Of a stretch of 10,717 nucleotides of DNA, positions 1-7,686 are shown piece after piece. The stretch lies in assembly GCA_937863205.1 (NCBI GenBank), contig CALMGA010000075.1:1-10717 (forward strand), in the 5' to 3' direction. The notes beneath the pieces were generated by a model. The model did no database searches. It was not told the origin of the DNA and saw only the letters and a program-made list of their open reading frames with translations. A program made the position numbers and the translations under genes. Position 1 is the first letter of the stretch. Each line of letters starts with the position of its first letter. The stretch comes from an uncultured Beijerinckiaceae bacterium. GTDB lineage: Bacteria; Pseudomonadota; Alphaproteobacteria; Rhizobiales; Beijerinckiaceae.

Positions 1-12
1 GCTCCGAAAAAG

Positions 13-89
<77 letters not shown>

Positions 90-97
90 ATTCATAG

Positions 98-126
98 ACC
101 CTAGTCAAAGGAGAGGCCCGACACAA
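98..126 (-). promoter_or_regulatory. Possible promoter of tRNA-Arg
   Basis: On the minus strand a TTGTGT (121-126) is followed after exactly 17 bases by TAGGGT (98-103). The -10-like element ends 8 bases before the first tRNA base. Spacing is ideal for a housekeeping sigma factor, but each hexamer matches the consensus at only about half its positions. The rest of the 203 bases between the tRNA and the ogt stop codon (90-292) shows nothing else that I can support. Confidence 0.28.
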
Positions 127-292
127 TCCTTGTTCGCGTTGTTCTCCGATCGACAAGGTGCCATCCGCCCCCGCCAAGAAGCCAACGGTTCCACCCGACA
201 TCGGACGGCAAGCCGCGCTCGCCGGATCCGAGATCTTGAAGGCGCGGCAGCCTGCCGGGGCGACGGGCCTTATCCGCCCTGCTGGGCGCCGA

Positions 293-829
293 TCAGGCGA
301 GCACCGACCAGAGGTCTGCGACGGCCTGCTTCGTTTCCGCCGCCGATGCTCGCACACCCTCGATGGCGAGCAGGCTCGACTTGGCCTTGAGCCCCCCGGC
401 GAAGCCGGTCAAAGCGCCCGAGGCGGCGATCACGCGATGGCAGGGCACAATGATCGAGAGCGGGTTTCGGCCATTGGCCCGTCCCACCGCACGTATGGCA
501 CGCGGCTGACCGATCGCGCGCGCGATCTCACCGTAGCTGCGGATCTCGCCGTAGGGGATCGCGCGCAAGGCCGCCCACACCGACGTTTCGAAGACCGTGC
601 CCTCGACGTCGAGCCGAAGCGAGAACACCTTGCGCTGTCCGGCGAAATACGCCCGCAGCTGCTGCTGCGCCTCGGCAAGGAAAGGATGGTCCGCGTCGTC
701 GCGAAGATCGGCGAGGTGGCGGTAGCGACGGTGGTCGTCTTCCCACAGCACGGCGGCTAGGCCTTTGTCGCTACCGACGAGCTTCAAGGGGCCGACCGGA
801 GACGTCATCCAGCGAAACACGTGAGCCAA
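293..829 (-). CDS. ogt: Methylated-DNA--protein-cysteine S-methyltransferase (Ogt type)
   Basis: This is a suicide DNA-repair protein that moves the alkyl group from O6-alkylguanine (or O4-alkylthymine) to its own cysteine. From the TTG start it has 178 residues, the normal size for the single-domain Ogt form. The N-terminal ribonuclease-like domain (about 8-75) is followed by the winged-helix DNA-binding domain, with the Arg-rich recognition helix (AVGRANG) and the active-site PCHRV motif, cysteine at residue 130. The usual downstream ALTGFAGG loop and the LLAIEG glutamate (about 157) are intact. Start choice: AAGGA lies 7 bases before the TTG at 829. A GTG at 820 and an ATG at 808 are alternatives, but the ATG has no ribosome binding site and would lose the FRW residues often seen before the SPVG motif. 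It is transcribed away from the amidase gene and appears to stand alone. Confidence 0.93.
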   Translation of the reverse strand: MAHVFRWMTSPVGPLKLVGSDKGLAAVLWEDDHRRYRHLADLRDDADHPFLAEAQQQLRAYFAGQRKVFSLRLDVEGTVFETSVWAALRAIPYGEIRSYGEIARAIGQPRAIRAVGRANGRNPLSIIVPCHRVIAASGALTGFAGGLKAKSSLLAIEGVRASAAETKQAVADLWSVLA

Positions 830-908
830 CAGCGTTTCCTTGCCGAAAAATCCGGGTTGCCGCAGCGATGACCCTGAGACGGCGTTGGCGTCGGATCGAG
901 CATTCCTA

Positions 909-940
909 TCACGGAACTTCGTGACGAAATGGGCCATTCG
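909..940. promoter_or_regulatory. Two adjacent inverted repeats in the ogt/amidase divergent promoter region
   Basis: The 183-base interval between the ogt and amidase starts (830-1012) holds two abutting dyads. The first is a perfect 5-base inverted repeat, TCACG-6-CGTGA (909-924). The second is a near-palindrome, CGAAATGGGCCATTCG (925-940), with a one-base bulge. Their abutment between divergent genes fits a regulator-binding site, but no regulator gene is present in the window and short dyads arise by chance. No clear -35/-10 pair could be assigned for either gene. Confidence 0.3.
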
Positions 941-1012
941 CAATCTCGCAAAGGTTCGGGCGCTGCCAGCCCCTTCTTCGAACGGCTCGTGCCGCGGCGA
1001 TTGGTAAGGGCA

Positions 1013-2464
1013 ATGGAATCCGCGCCGAAGCCCCGTGGCCGTGACTACGGAGTAGGGAGAGGCGAAGAGCTTTGCTTTGCCGACGCGACCGAACTGGCCG
1101 GGCTCGTGCGTTCGCGGCAGGTGTCGCCCGTCGACATCGTCGAGGCTCACCTCCACCGCATCGAATTGGTCAATCCCAAGATCGACGCGATCGTCACCCT
1201 GATGGCCGAGAGGGCACGGGAGACTGCGAAAAAGGCCGAGGTCGCGTCGCGAACCGGCGAAGCATCGGGCGTCTTCCATGGCGTCCCCTTCTCGGTCAAG
1301 GACTCGATCGATACGCAAGGCGTCGCCACACAGCGGGGATCCCCGCTTTTCGCCGGTCATCTCCCCTCGGCGGATGCGACGGTTGTCACCCGCATGAAGG
1401 CGGCCGGCGCGATCGCCCTGATGAAGACCAACGTGCCCGAGTTCTCGATGTGGTGGGAAACGGACAACCGCCTCACCGGCCGCACGAATAACCCCTGGGA
1501 TCTCGGGCGCACGCCAGGCGGCTCGAGCGGCGGCGAGGCGGCGGCGATCGCAGCCGGCCTGTCGCCGATCGGCCTCGGCAGCGATGTCGGCATCTCCGTG
1601 CGCGGACCCGCCGCTCTCAGCGGCCTCGTCGCGCTGAAACCCACCTTTGGTCGCATTCCCTGCACCGGCCTGTTTCCGCGCCAGCCAGTCGGGATGTGGC
1701 ACATCGGCCCGATGGCGCGCAGCGTGCGCGATGTCGCGACCGCCTACGGGCTGCTGCGGGGGGCCGACGATGTCGATGGCACGACCGTCCACGCGCGGGA
1801 TGCCGCGCCGGCCGGGTCTCCGCGGGTCGGACGGCCGCTGCGGATCGGCTGGCTGATGCAACCCGGCTTCGGTCCAGTGGCAGCCGAGGTCGCGGCGGCG
1901 GTGTGCGAGGCGACGCAATGCCTGACCGGGGTCGGCTGTGAGGTCGAGCCGGTACGCCTTGCAATCCTGGAAGAGATCGATGGCGTCGAATTGGCAGCCA
2001 GCCTGTTCGCCGAGTTCCTGCCAACGATCCGCCGCCTCGCCGCCGGGCGGGAGGAGCTACTCGCCCCTTCCGGTCGATGGAATCTGAGCCGGCGCGAGCC
2101 GACCTTTGCCGAGCATGTCGCGGCGCAGGCAGGGGTGGCGCGTTTGAAGTCCGCCTTTGCCGGCACCTTCCGGCACTTCGATGCGCTGCTGTGCCCGGTG
2201 ATCCCGTTCACCGCGCCGCCGCATGGACAACAGGCTTACGACATCGACGGAGTGAAGGTGCCGACGCCGCAAATGATGCGCGCGACGATTCCGTTCAACC
2301 TGACGGGACTGCCGGCCCTGTCCGTTCCCCTCCGCTTCAGCGCAACCGGACTGCCGATCGGCGTGCAACTCGTCGGGCGGTGGCTTGATGAGACGACGAT
2401 CTTGCACCTGGGCGAGATCATCGAGGCGGCCGGCACCGTGCGCAACCGCCGGCCGCCGCTGTAG
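1013..2464 (+). CDS. Amidase-signature family hydrolase
   Basis: This is a serine hydrolase of the amidase-signature family, which cleaves or transfers carboxamides. The substrate cannot be read from the sequence. It has 483 residues, typical of free-standing bacterial members. The whole Ser-cisSer-Lys triad can be placed: Lys96 in PFSVKDS, cis-Ser171 in GGSSGG, and nucleophile Ser195 in GISVRG. Spacings of 75 and 24 residues equal those of mammalian FAAH. The usual GGS before the nucleophile is GIS here (Ile194). The N-terminal start region (CFADATELAGLVRSRQVSP) is the usual opening of the family. The start at 1013 is chosen because AAGG precedes it closely. An in-frame ATG at 929 would add 28 basic residues with no ribosome binding site, and no signal peptide is evident. 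The gene converges on the GMC oxidoreductase gene with a 16-base gap that leaves no room for a terminator of its own. Confidence 0.92.
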   Translation: MESAPKPRGRDYGVGRGEELCFADATELAGLVRSRQVSPVDIVEAHLHRIELVNPKIDAIVTLMAERARETAKKAEVASRTGEASGVFHGVPFSVKDSIDTQGVATQRGSPLFAGHLPSADATVVTRMKAAGAIALMKTNVPEFSMWWETDNRLTGRTNNPWDLGRTPGGSSGGEAAAIAAGLSPIGLGSDVGISVRGPAALSGLVALKPTFGRIPCTGLFPRQPVGMWHIGPMARSVRDVATAYGLLRGADDVDGTTVHARDAAPAGSPRVGRPLRIGWLMQPGFGPVAAEVAAAVCEATQCLTGVGCEVEPVRLAILEEIDGVELAASLFAEFLPTIRRLAAGREELLAPSGRWNLSRREPTFAEHVAAQAGVARLKSAFAGTFRHFDALLCPVIPFTAPPHGQQAYDIDGVKVPTPQMMRATIPFNLTGLPALSVPLRFSATGLPIGVQLVGRWLDETTILHLGEIIEAAGTVRNRRPPL

Positions 2465-2480
2465 ATGAATGGCAGCCGCC

Positions 2481-4052
2481 TCAGGCGTGCAAACGCATCT
2501 TGATGTGGTCGGCGACACGCAGGGCGTTGGCGATGATGGTCAGCGTCGGATTCACCGCTCCGATGGAGGGGAAGAAGCTGGCGTCGGTGATGTAGAGGTT
2601 GTCCAGTTCGTGGGCCTTGCAGTTCAGGTCGAGGACCGAACTCGCCGGATCGGTGCCGAAGCGGCAGGTGCCGGCTTGGTGGGCGGTGCCGTTCAGGGGA
2701 ATGCCCTTGCCCAGGTACAGGCTGCGCTCCAGCATCGTGGGATGCGAGCCGGCGGCGTTCATCAGCTTCTCCAACCGGTGCTTCAGGTCCTTGGCCGGCT
2801 GATCGTTGGTGTCGGTCACGTCGAGGACCACGCGCTCGCCGTCGTACCGGATCCGGTTCTCGGCGAGCGGGATGTCCTCGGTCTGCAGCCAGAAATCCAT
2901 CGAGTGCTCGGCCATCTTCTCGAAGGGCATTTCGGGCAGGAAGGAAAGCCAGCCCGGCAGGGCCTCGCCGCGGATCTGCTCGCCATGCGACGTCGCGCAC
3001 ATCTGAATCAGGCCGAGTGGGTAGTCGTGATCGGGCGAGCCGAAGTAATAGTCGCTCACCGCCAGCGTCTTCTGGAAGACGGTATGGTTGGGCTCGCGCA
3101 TCAGGGCCATCAGCACGCTCATGTTGTGGCGCATATAGTTGCGCCCGACGAGGTCCGAGCCGTTGGCGAGGCCGCGGGGGTGGCTGTCGCAGGCCGAGCG
3201 CAGCAGCAGCAGGGCCGACGAAAGGGCCCCGCAGGCGACCACCACGATGTCGGCGCTGTACTGCTCGGGACGGCCGTGACGGGTAAGGTGCACCGTGCGG
3301 ATGCTGCGCCCGGAGGGATCGGTCTCCAGCCGCTCGACGTAGGCGTTGGTGAGCAGCGTGAAGTTCTGGTGGAGCCTAAGCGTCGGGTCGACGCAGAGCA
3401 CCTGCGCGTCGGCCTTGGCGTTGAGCAGGCAGGGGAAGCCGTCGAACGCATCGCAGCGGATGCAGGGGCTCGTCGGTTTGGGACGGCCATCGTCCTCCTG
3501 GTCGAGCAGGATGCCGAGCGGCAGGTGGAAGGGGTGCACGCCCTCCCTGGCCCAGGTGTCGCTAAGGGCCTGGATGCGAGGCTCGTGGATCACCGGAGGA
3601 TAGGCGTAGGGTGTCGAGGTCCAAGGCTCGTTGGGATCCTCGCCGCGCCGCCCATGAACGTGGAACAGGCGCTCGGCCTCGCCATAGTAGGGTTCAAAGA
3701 CGTCGTAACCGAGCGGCCAAGCCGGCGACAGACCGTCATGGGTCGCGAAGGCCTGAAAATCCTTCTCGCGCAGGCGGAACAGCGCGGCTCCGTAGACCTT
3801 CGAGTTGCCGCCGACATAGTAGTGCAGGCCGGGATGGAAGCTTTCGCCGCCCTTGCCGTACCAGGTCTCGTCCGCCTGGTACTTGCCATCGACGAACACC
3901 GTCTTGGAGTCCCAGTTCTCGACGCCGCGCGGGAGATAGCCGCCTCGCTCGATCAGTAGGATGCGCTTGCCAGTCGGCGCAAGCTTCTGCGCCAGCGAAG
4001 CACCGCCCGGCCCGCTGCCGATCACGATCAGGTCGTAATGCGTGTCGGCCAT
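2481..4052 (-). CDS. GMC family FAD-dependent oxidoreductase
   Basis: This is a glucose-methanol-choline type flavoenzyme of 523 residues that oxidises an alcohol or sugar hydroxyl. The substrate is unknown. The N-terminal dinucleotide fold carries GSGPGG (12-17) and an acidic residue ending the second strand (IERGG, E35). GGNSKVYGAALFRL (81-94) is the second FAD contact region. The catalytic pair is His458 in HQAGT and Asn501 in the VNPTLTI stretch, the family's His/Asn arrangement. Cysteines 197, 200 and 208 (CxxC, then 7 residues, then C) form a cluster like that seen in some dehydrogenase-type members; whether it binds metal is open. There is no signal peptide. The ATG is well supported by GGAG 7 bases upstream (4060-4063). 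It lies 22 bases behind the cupin gene and is probably co-transcribed with it. A dehydrogenase using a membrane or respiratory acceptor is as likely as an oxidase. Confidence 0.93.
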   Translation of the reverse strand: MADTHYDLIVIGSGPGGASLAQKLAPTGKRILLIERGGYLPRGVENWDSKTVFVDGKYQADETWYGKGGESFHPGLHYYVGGNSKVYGAALFRLREKDFQAFATHDGLSPAWPLGYDVFEPYYGEAERLFHVHGRRGEDPNEPWTSTPYAYPPVIHEPRIQALSDTWAREGVHPFHLPLGILLDQEDDGRPKPTSPCIRCDAFDGFPCLLNAKADAQVLCVDPTLRLHQNFTLLTNAYVERLETDPSGRSIRTVHLTRHGRPEQYSADIVVVACGALSSALLLLRSACDSHPRGLANGSDLVGRNYMRHNMSVLMALMREPNHTVFQKTLAVSDYYFGSPDHDYPLGLIQMCATSHGEQIRGEALPGWLSFLPEMPFEKMAEHSMDFWLQTEDIPLAENRIRYDGERVVLDVTDTNDQPAKDLKHRLEKLMNAAGSHPTMLERSLYLGKGIPLNGTAHQAGTCRFGTDPASSVLDLNCKAHELDNLYITDASFFPSIGAVNPTLTIIANALRVADHIKMRLHA

Positions 4053-4074
4053 GGCCGGTCTCCGTTGGGTGAAG

Positions 4075-4674
4075 CTACTTGAAGCGGCCCGGCTGGTTGC
4101 GTGTCGGCGTGATGTCGAGACCGGTGACGATCATCGTGCAGGGCTCGTCGCCGACCGTGCCCGACAGGTGGCCCTTGCGGCCGTCGCGCTCGCGCGTGCC
4201 CTGGTCTTCACCCATCATCAGCTCGCCTGGCCCCATCTCGACCCTGTGCCCATCCATGGTCTCGACGAACCAGCGGCCGGTCAGCACCGCGATCCACTGC
4301 GGCCTGGGATTTTCATGCCACTCGCCGACCCAGCCGACAGGCAGCACGGTGAATGTCACACCCGCCTTTGTCGGCTCCATCTTGTCGTTCCACTGCGGCG
4401 CGACGCCCGCGCCGATGCCCTGCAGCTTGAACTGGTCAAGCTCGAATCGGGCTTGGCGGCTCACGCCGGCGTCATCGGTGTAGACATGCCAGTACGGCAT
4501 CCGCGGCGGCGTTGCGTTCTCAGCCATGGCCGGCTCCTTCGGGTTGGTTCGCGACAGAAAGCCATCCTGCGCGGCGAAGATCGGGCCGGTGACGCAGGCT
4601 GCGGTACCCGCCTGCGCGATCCGCAGCCATCCCCGTCGCGAAAGGGTCAAGGTTCGGATTTCGACATTGGCCAC
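4075..4674 (-). CDS. Cupin-domain protein with Tat-signal-like leader; alternative internal start at 4527
   Basis: The frame encodes 199 residues from a GTG at 4674. Residues 11-36 look like a twin-arginine export signal: SRRGWLRIA followed by an Ala-rich hydrophobic stretch ending FAAQ. Residues 58-199 form one cupin barrel, with the WHENPRPQW strand and G-x-x-x-x-MGPGE turn easy to see. The metal site is reduced: motif 1 has His120 but Asn122 and Gln126 where the second His and Glu normally stand, and motif 2 keeps His169. The GTG has no ribosome binding site, whereas the ATG of Met50 (4527) has an excellent one. A 150-residue cytoplasmic form starting there is therefore possible or even the main product. 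The gene precedes the GMC oxidoreductase by 22 bases. No enzymatic role can be assigned; sensing, binding or assisting the flavoenzyme are all possible. Confidence 0.82.
   Translation of the reverse strand: MANVEIRTLTLSRRGWLRIAQAGTAACVTGPIFAAQDGFLSRTNPKEPAMAENATPPRMPYWHVYTDDAGVSRQARFELDQFKLQGIGAGVAPQWNDKMEPTKAGVTFTVLPVGWVGEWHENPRPQWIAVLTGRWFVETMDGHRVEMGPGELMMGEDQGTRERDGRKGHLSGTVGDEPCTMIVTGLDITPTRNQPGRFK
4534..4539 (-). promoter_or_regulatory. Strong internal ribosome binding site in the cupin frame
   Basis: On the minus strand AAGGAG lies exactly 6 bases before the ATG at 4527, codon 50 of the long cupin frame. It is the best ribosome binding site in the window. Its context, GGAG followed by (C)CGGCCATGG, recurs at the starts of the neighbouring GMC gene (4052) and GlsB-like gene (5018), which supports real initiation here. 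Confidence 0.7.
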
Positions 4675-4748
4675 GCGACCGGCCGCAGCCGTGCGCCGGC
4701 CCCTTGTTGCCTACGAACCGCCGATGCCGGTTGCTTTCGCGATCCCGA

Positions 4749-5018
4749 TCACACCGTCGTCGCGGTATTCTGCACGATGAGATGGTAGATGAAGAGGAGC
4801 ACGATCGCTCCGACGATGCCGCTCAGCAGACTGACGCCGTCGCTGCCGTGAGCCCAGCCGATCTTGGTGGCGATGAAGTTGGCGATCACCGACCCGACGA
4901 TGCCGAGCACCGTTGTCATGATGAAGCCGCTGGGATTGTTGGGACCGGGCATGATGAAGCGGGCGATCAGCCCCGCGATGAAGCCGATCACGATCACAGC
5001 GATGTAATGACCAACCAT
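4749..5018 (-). CDS. GlsB/YeaQ/YmgE family stress-response membrane protein
   Basis: This is a small integral membrane protein of 89 residues, the typical size for the family once called transglycosylase-associated protein. Three hydrophobic, glycine-rich helices are visible at about residues 5-22, 32-52 and 62-83. The family hallmark ARFIMPGPNNPSGF loop joins the first two, and an invariant-looking GxxGSxIA stretch lies in the second. The family is induced by stress in several bacteria, but its biochemical role is not known. The start at 5018 is chosen over an in-frame one at 5051 because GGGGAG sits 7 bases before it (5026-5031) and the hydrophobic helix then begins at once. It lies between the GH2 gene (61-base gap) and the cupin gene (74-base gap) on the same strand and may be read from its own promoter. 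Confidence 0.9.
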   Translation of the reverse strand: MVGHYIAVIVIGFIAGLIARFIMPGPNNPSGFIMTTVLGIVGSVIANFIATKIGWAHGSDGVSLLSGIVGAIVLLFIYHLIVQNTATTV

Positions 5019-5038
5019 GGCCGTTCTCCCCGATAGCC

Positions 5039-5065
5039 CCGGCTGAGGCAACGCTCAAACGCCGG
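5039..5065 (-). terminator. Hairpin after the GH2 gene, possible weak terminator
   Basis: In the gap between the GH2 stop and the GlsB-like gene, CCGGC/GCCGG (5 bp) encloses TGAG/CTCA (4 bp) with a 3-base bulge and a 6-base loop. No T run follows on the minus strand, so it would be at best a factor-dependent or attenuating terminator at the end of the operon. Confidence 0.3.
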
Positions 5066-5079
5066 GTCGCCACGGCGGT

Positions 5080-7632
5080 TCAGAGCGCGACGCGCATTTC
5101 TTCACCTGTTGCGTCGGACGCGAAGGGAACCGGCCCCCGACCGTTGAGGGCTTCGACGCTGCCGCCGACGCGATTCAGGTCCGGCGCGAGCGGAGCAAGC
5201 CCGACCAGCCTCGTCGAACCCGGCGCGAGATGGAACCAGTTGTCGGAGGGCGATGCGCCCTCGCAGCGGATGCGGATCGATTGGGCGAAGCGCCGCGTGG
5301 CCAGTGCAAGCCGCCATCCCGCCCCGTGACGGCGCACCGTCGCGGCGAGGCCGAGGTCGTGTCGGGCGTGGCCGCGGCCGAGCGGGAAATGGTAGGCTTC
5401 GGCCAGGGGCGCCCCGGTCTCGGCTTCGCTCAGGCGGGCAACCGTGACGTCGTGGGCCGGCTCACCGAAACGGAAGGCATAGGTCGTGTCGAAGAAGCCG
5501 CCCCACAGCGTGGTCGCGGCGAGCGCCACCGTGCGGCGAGGCTGCAGAGTGAGGTCGGCGGCGGCGTTCATCACCGTCGTCTCGCCCTCGCGCAGGCAGA
5601 ATAGCTCGAGCCGGACAGGACGTGGTACGGCCGTCTCGTTGAACAGGCTGACCTTGAGGCCGTTTAGGTTCTCGTCGGTGAGCACGAGGCCGACCGGCGC
5701 GAAGGCGCGCTTCAGACCCCAGTAGGCCGCCTTGGGCGCGCCGCGCGCGTCGATCACGCCCCAACCCGCGCCATCGGCGAGGTCGCGCAGCCACCAGACC
5801 AGCGCCCCGCGCGTCGGCGAGCCCTCGCGGCGCCATTCGGCGAACGTGGCTGTCATCACCTCGGCGCTCGTCGCCCGGGCGAAGGCGAGGAAGCGCTCGG
5901 GGTCGTCGCGGCGCAGCGAGGCTACGTCGACGCCGTAGAAAGCCTGCGTATAGTGGTTGCGGATGTCCTCGAAGGCCCAGCTCGCGGCGACGTCATGGGG
6001 CAGGCGCTCGACGTGGTCGGGGTGGACGCAGGCCGGGCGGTCGGTGTCCAGCACGATGGGCGCGACATCGGGGACATTGGCGAACCCCAGGCTTTCCGCG
6101 CTGAAACGAACCTCGGCCCGTCTCGCCTCCTCGACCGGACGGCGGTGGGCGCTGACCCCGTAGTAGTGGCTGATCCCGACGTCGGCGACGAAGGGCAGGT
6201 CGCCGCCGCCAGGCGAATGCGGCACGTAGGGAACGTCGGGGCGAAGGGCGGCGACGATGCCGGGCAGAACCTCATCGAAGATCGCGTTGCTCCACAGGGC
6301 CGCCGGCATGCCGAGCATCGCCGCCTGCTGCGCCACCTCGCTCGCCCCGCACAGCACGGCGAGCGCCGGCGAGGGCTGCGTGCGCTGGAGGAAGTGCCGG
6401 GCTTCCGCCGCGACCGAGCTACAGAAGGCGGGGTCGCCGGCGGGATAGTCGAAGTTCGAGAAGGCGAAATCCTGCCAGACCAGCAGGCCCAGTTCGTCGC
6501 AGAGCGCGTAGAAGGCGTCGCTCTCGTAGCCCATCGTGCCGCCGACGCGGATCATGTTCATGCCGGCGTCGCGGGCCAGGATCAACAGCGGTTCGACGGC
6601 CGCGCGCGAGACGGGCAGGGTGGCGATGTCGGCGGTGGTCCAGCAGGCGCCGCGGCAGAACACCGGCTCGCCGTTGACGCGTAAACCGAAGCCGCGCCCG
6701 TCGGCATCGCGGTCGACGTCTACCGTGCGGAAGCCGATCCGCCCGAGGTCGAAGGTCATCCCGCCGGCTGCGACGCTCACGGGGTAGAGCGCCGGCTCGC
6801 CGTGGGTGTGCGGCCACCAGAGCGCCGCATCGGGCACCTCGACCAACCCGCGCAGCCAGCCGTCGCCTTCCCGGCCGTCCGTCTGCGAGCCGTCGTCCTG
6901 GACCAGTACGAAATCAATGGTGCCGCAGCGGGCGGTGATCCAGCCGGTGACGGGGACCGACAGGCGCACGGCGACGTCGAGCAGACCGTCGCCATCCTCG
7001 ACGCGCGCCCGGAGCCGATGCTCCAGGAGGCGCAGCTCATCGGCCGGCAGCAGGTCGACCTCGCGCGTGGGACCGACCGCATGCACCGGCGGTCCCCAGC
7101 CCGGCACGTGGCCGAGCAGCAGGGTTCTGGCGAAGCGCAGCGCCGGCGGGCGAAACAGCTTCGGCCGCCAGCGGGCACGGCCCTTCTTGCCCGCGAGGTG
7201 GGCGTCGAGCGAGCGAAAAACGAGGAACAGCTCGTGCGACCCGCAGAGGTCGACGTCGACGTCGTGGCGCAGGAACATGTTCTGCGAGGCGGCGATCGCG
7301 TTTCCGTCCAGGTAAACCTGCGCGATGGTCGCGAGGCCATCGAGGCGCAGCATCGCGATGCCCGATCCCATCACGCTGGCCCTGTACCACCAGTCGAAGG
7401 CATCGAAGGCGACGGCGTCATCCGGTGTCCACAGACCGAGGGCCTGCAGACTGGCGCCGACCGTGCCGGGAACCAGGGCCGGCAGCCAGTCGACGGCCTC
7501 GTCGACGTCCGAGGGGGATGACCACGCGCCCGGCCGCGTTTGCGCCAGACGCCATGCGCCGAGAACCGGCGGCATCACCGGCGCCCGCGGCGGGAGCATC
7601 GGGAACCGTATCGGTTCGACGCTCCGACGCAC
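5080..7632 (-). CDS. Glycoside hydrolase family 2 protein, beta-mannosidase-like
   Basis: The frame of 850 residues has the size and domain order of GH2 beta-mannosidases. A jelly-roll sugar-binding domain (about 20-195) contains RWRPKLFRPP and the LLLGHVPGWG stretch. Immunoglobulin-like domains include ALWWPHTHGEPALYP. The TIM barrel (about 325-540) opens with LRVNGEPVFCRGACW, and C-terminal beta domains follow from about 610. By family pattern the acid/base is Glu432 (CGASEVAQQ) and the nucleophile Glu513 (SAESLGF). The residue before the acid/base is Ser431, where clan GH-A enzymes nearly always have Asn. There is no signal peptide, so it should act in the cytoplasm. The start is a GTG with GGGGA just 3 bases upstream; the ATG at 7599 is an alternative. 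It is the last gene of the ligase operon, 54 bases after the DUF1839 gene. The real substrate is unknown. Confidence 0.88.
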   Translation of the reverse strand: MRRSVEPIRFPMLPPRAPVMPPVLGAWRLAQTRPGAWSSPSDVDEAVDWLPALVPGTVGASLQALGLWTPDDAVAFDAFDWWYRASVMGSGIAMLRLDGLATIAQVYLDGNAIAASQNMFLRHDVDVDLCGSHELFLVFRSLDAHLAGKKGRARWRPKLFRPPALRFARTLLLGHVPGWGPPVHAVGPTREVDLLPADELRLLEHRLRARVEDGDGLLDVAVRLSVPVTGWITARCGTIDFVLVQDDGSQTDGREGDGWLRGLVEVPDAALWWPHTHGEPALYPVSVAAGGMTFDLGRIGFRTVDVDRDADGRGFGLRVNGEPVFCRGACWTTADIATLPVSRAAVEPLLILARDAGMNMIRVGGTMGYESDAFYALCDELGLLVWQDFAFSNFDYPAGDPAFCSSVAAEARHFLQRTQPSPALAVLCGASEVAQQAAMLGMPAALWSNAIFDEVLPGIVAALRPDVPYVPHSPGGGDLPFVADVGISHYYGVSAHRRPVEEARRAEVRFSAESLGFANVPDVAPIVLDTDRPACVHPDHVERLPHDVAASWAFEDIRNHYTQAFYGVDVASLRRDDPERFLAFARATSAEVMTATFAEWRREGSPTRGALVWWLRDLADGAGWGVIDARGAPKAAYWGLKRAFAPVGLVLTDENLNGLKVSLFNETAVPRPVRLELFCLREGETTVMNAAADLTLQPRRTVALAATTLWGGFFDTTYAFRFGEPAHDVTVARLSEAETGAPLAEAYHFPLGRGHARHDLGLAATVRRHGAGWRLALATRRFAQSIRIRCEGASPSDNWFHLAPGSTRLVGLAPLAPDLNRVGGSVEALNGRGPVPFASDATGEEMRVAL

Positions 7633-7686
7633 CGTTCCCCATCGGACATGATTGGAAAACCGCCGCGCGCTCTTCGCTGCGTGGCT

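Noticed and set aside
158..760. Plus-strand frame of 200 residues opposite ogt
   Set aside because: It is antisense to a clearly recognised alkyltransferase and has low-complexity Arg/Gly-rich composition with no motif.
830..1918. Minus-strand extension of the ogt frame to 541 residues
   Set aside because: The added part lies wholly opposite the amidase coding region and shows no family motif; it is an open frame due to high GC.
2458..2476. Possible bidirectional terminator between the convergent amidase and GMC genes
   Set aside because: Only a 4-bp stem (GCTG/CAGC) and no T run on either strand.
2469..3959. Plus-strand frame of 496 residues opposite the GMC gene
   Set aside because: Length is explained by codon-position GC bias on the other strand; no domain visible, while the minus strand encodes a full GMC enzyme.
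4716..4732. Small hairpin AACCG-7-CGGTT between the GlsB-like and cupin genes
   Set aside because: A 5-bp stem without a T tract; too weak to call a terminator.
5019..5051. Longer GlsB-like protein starting at 5051
   Set aside because: The extra 11 residues are polar, precede the first helix and have no ribosome binding site, unlike the ATG at 5018.
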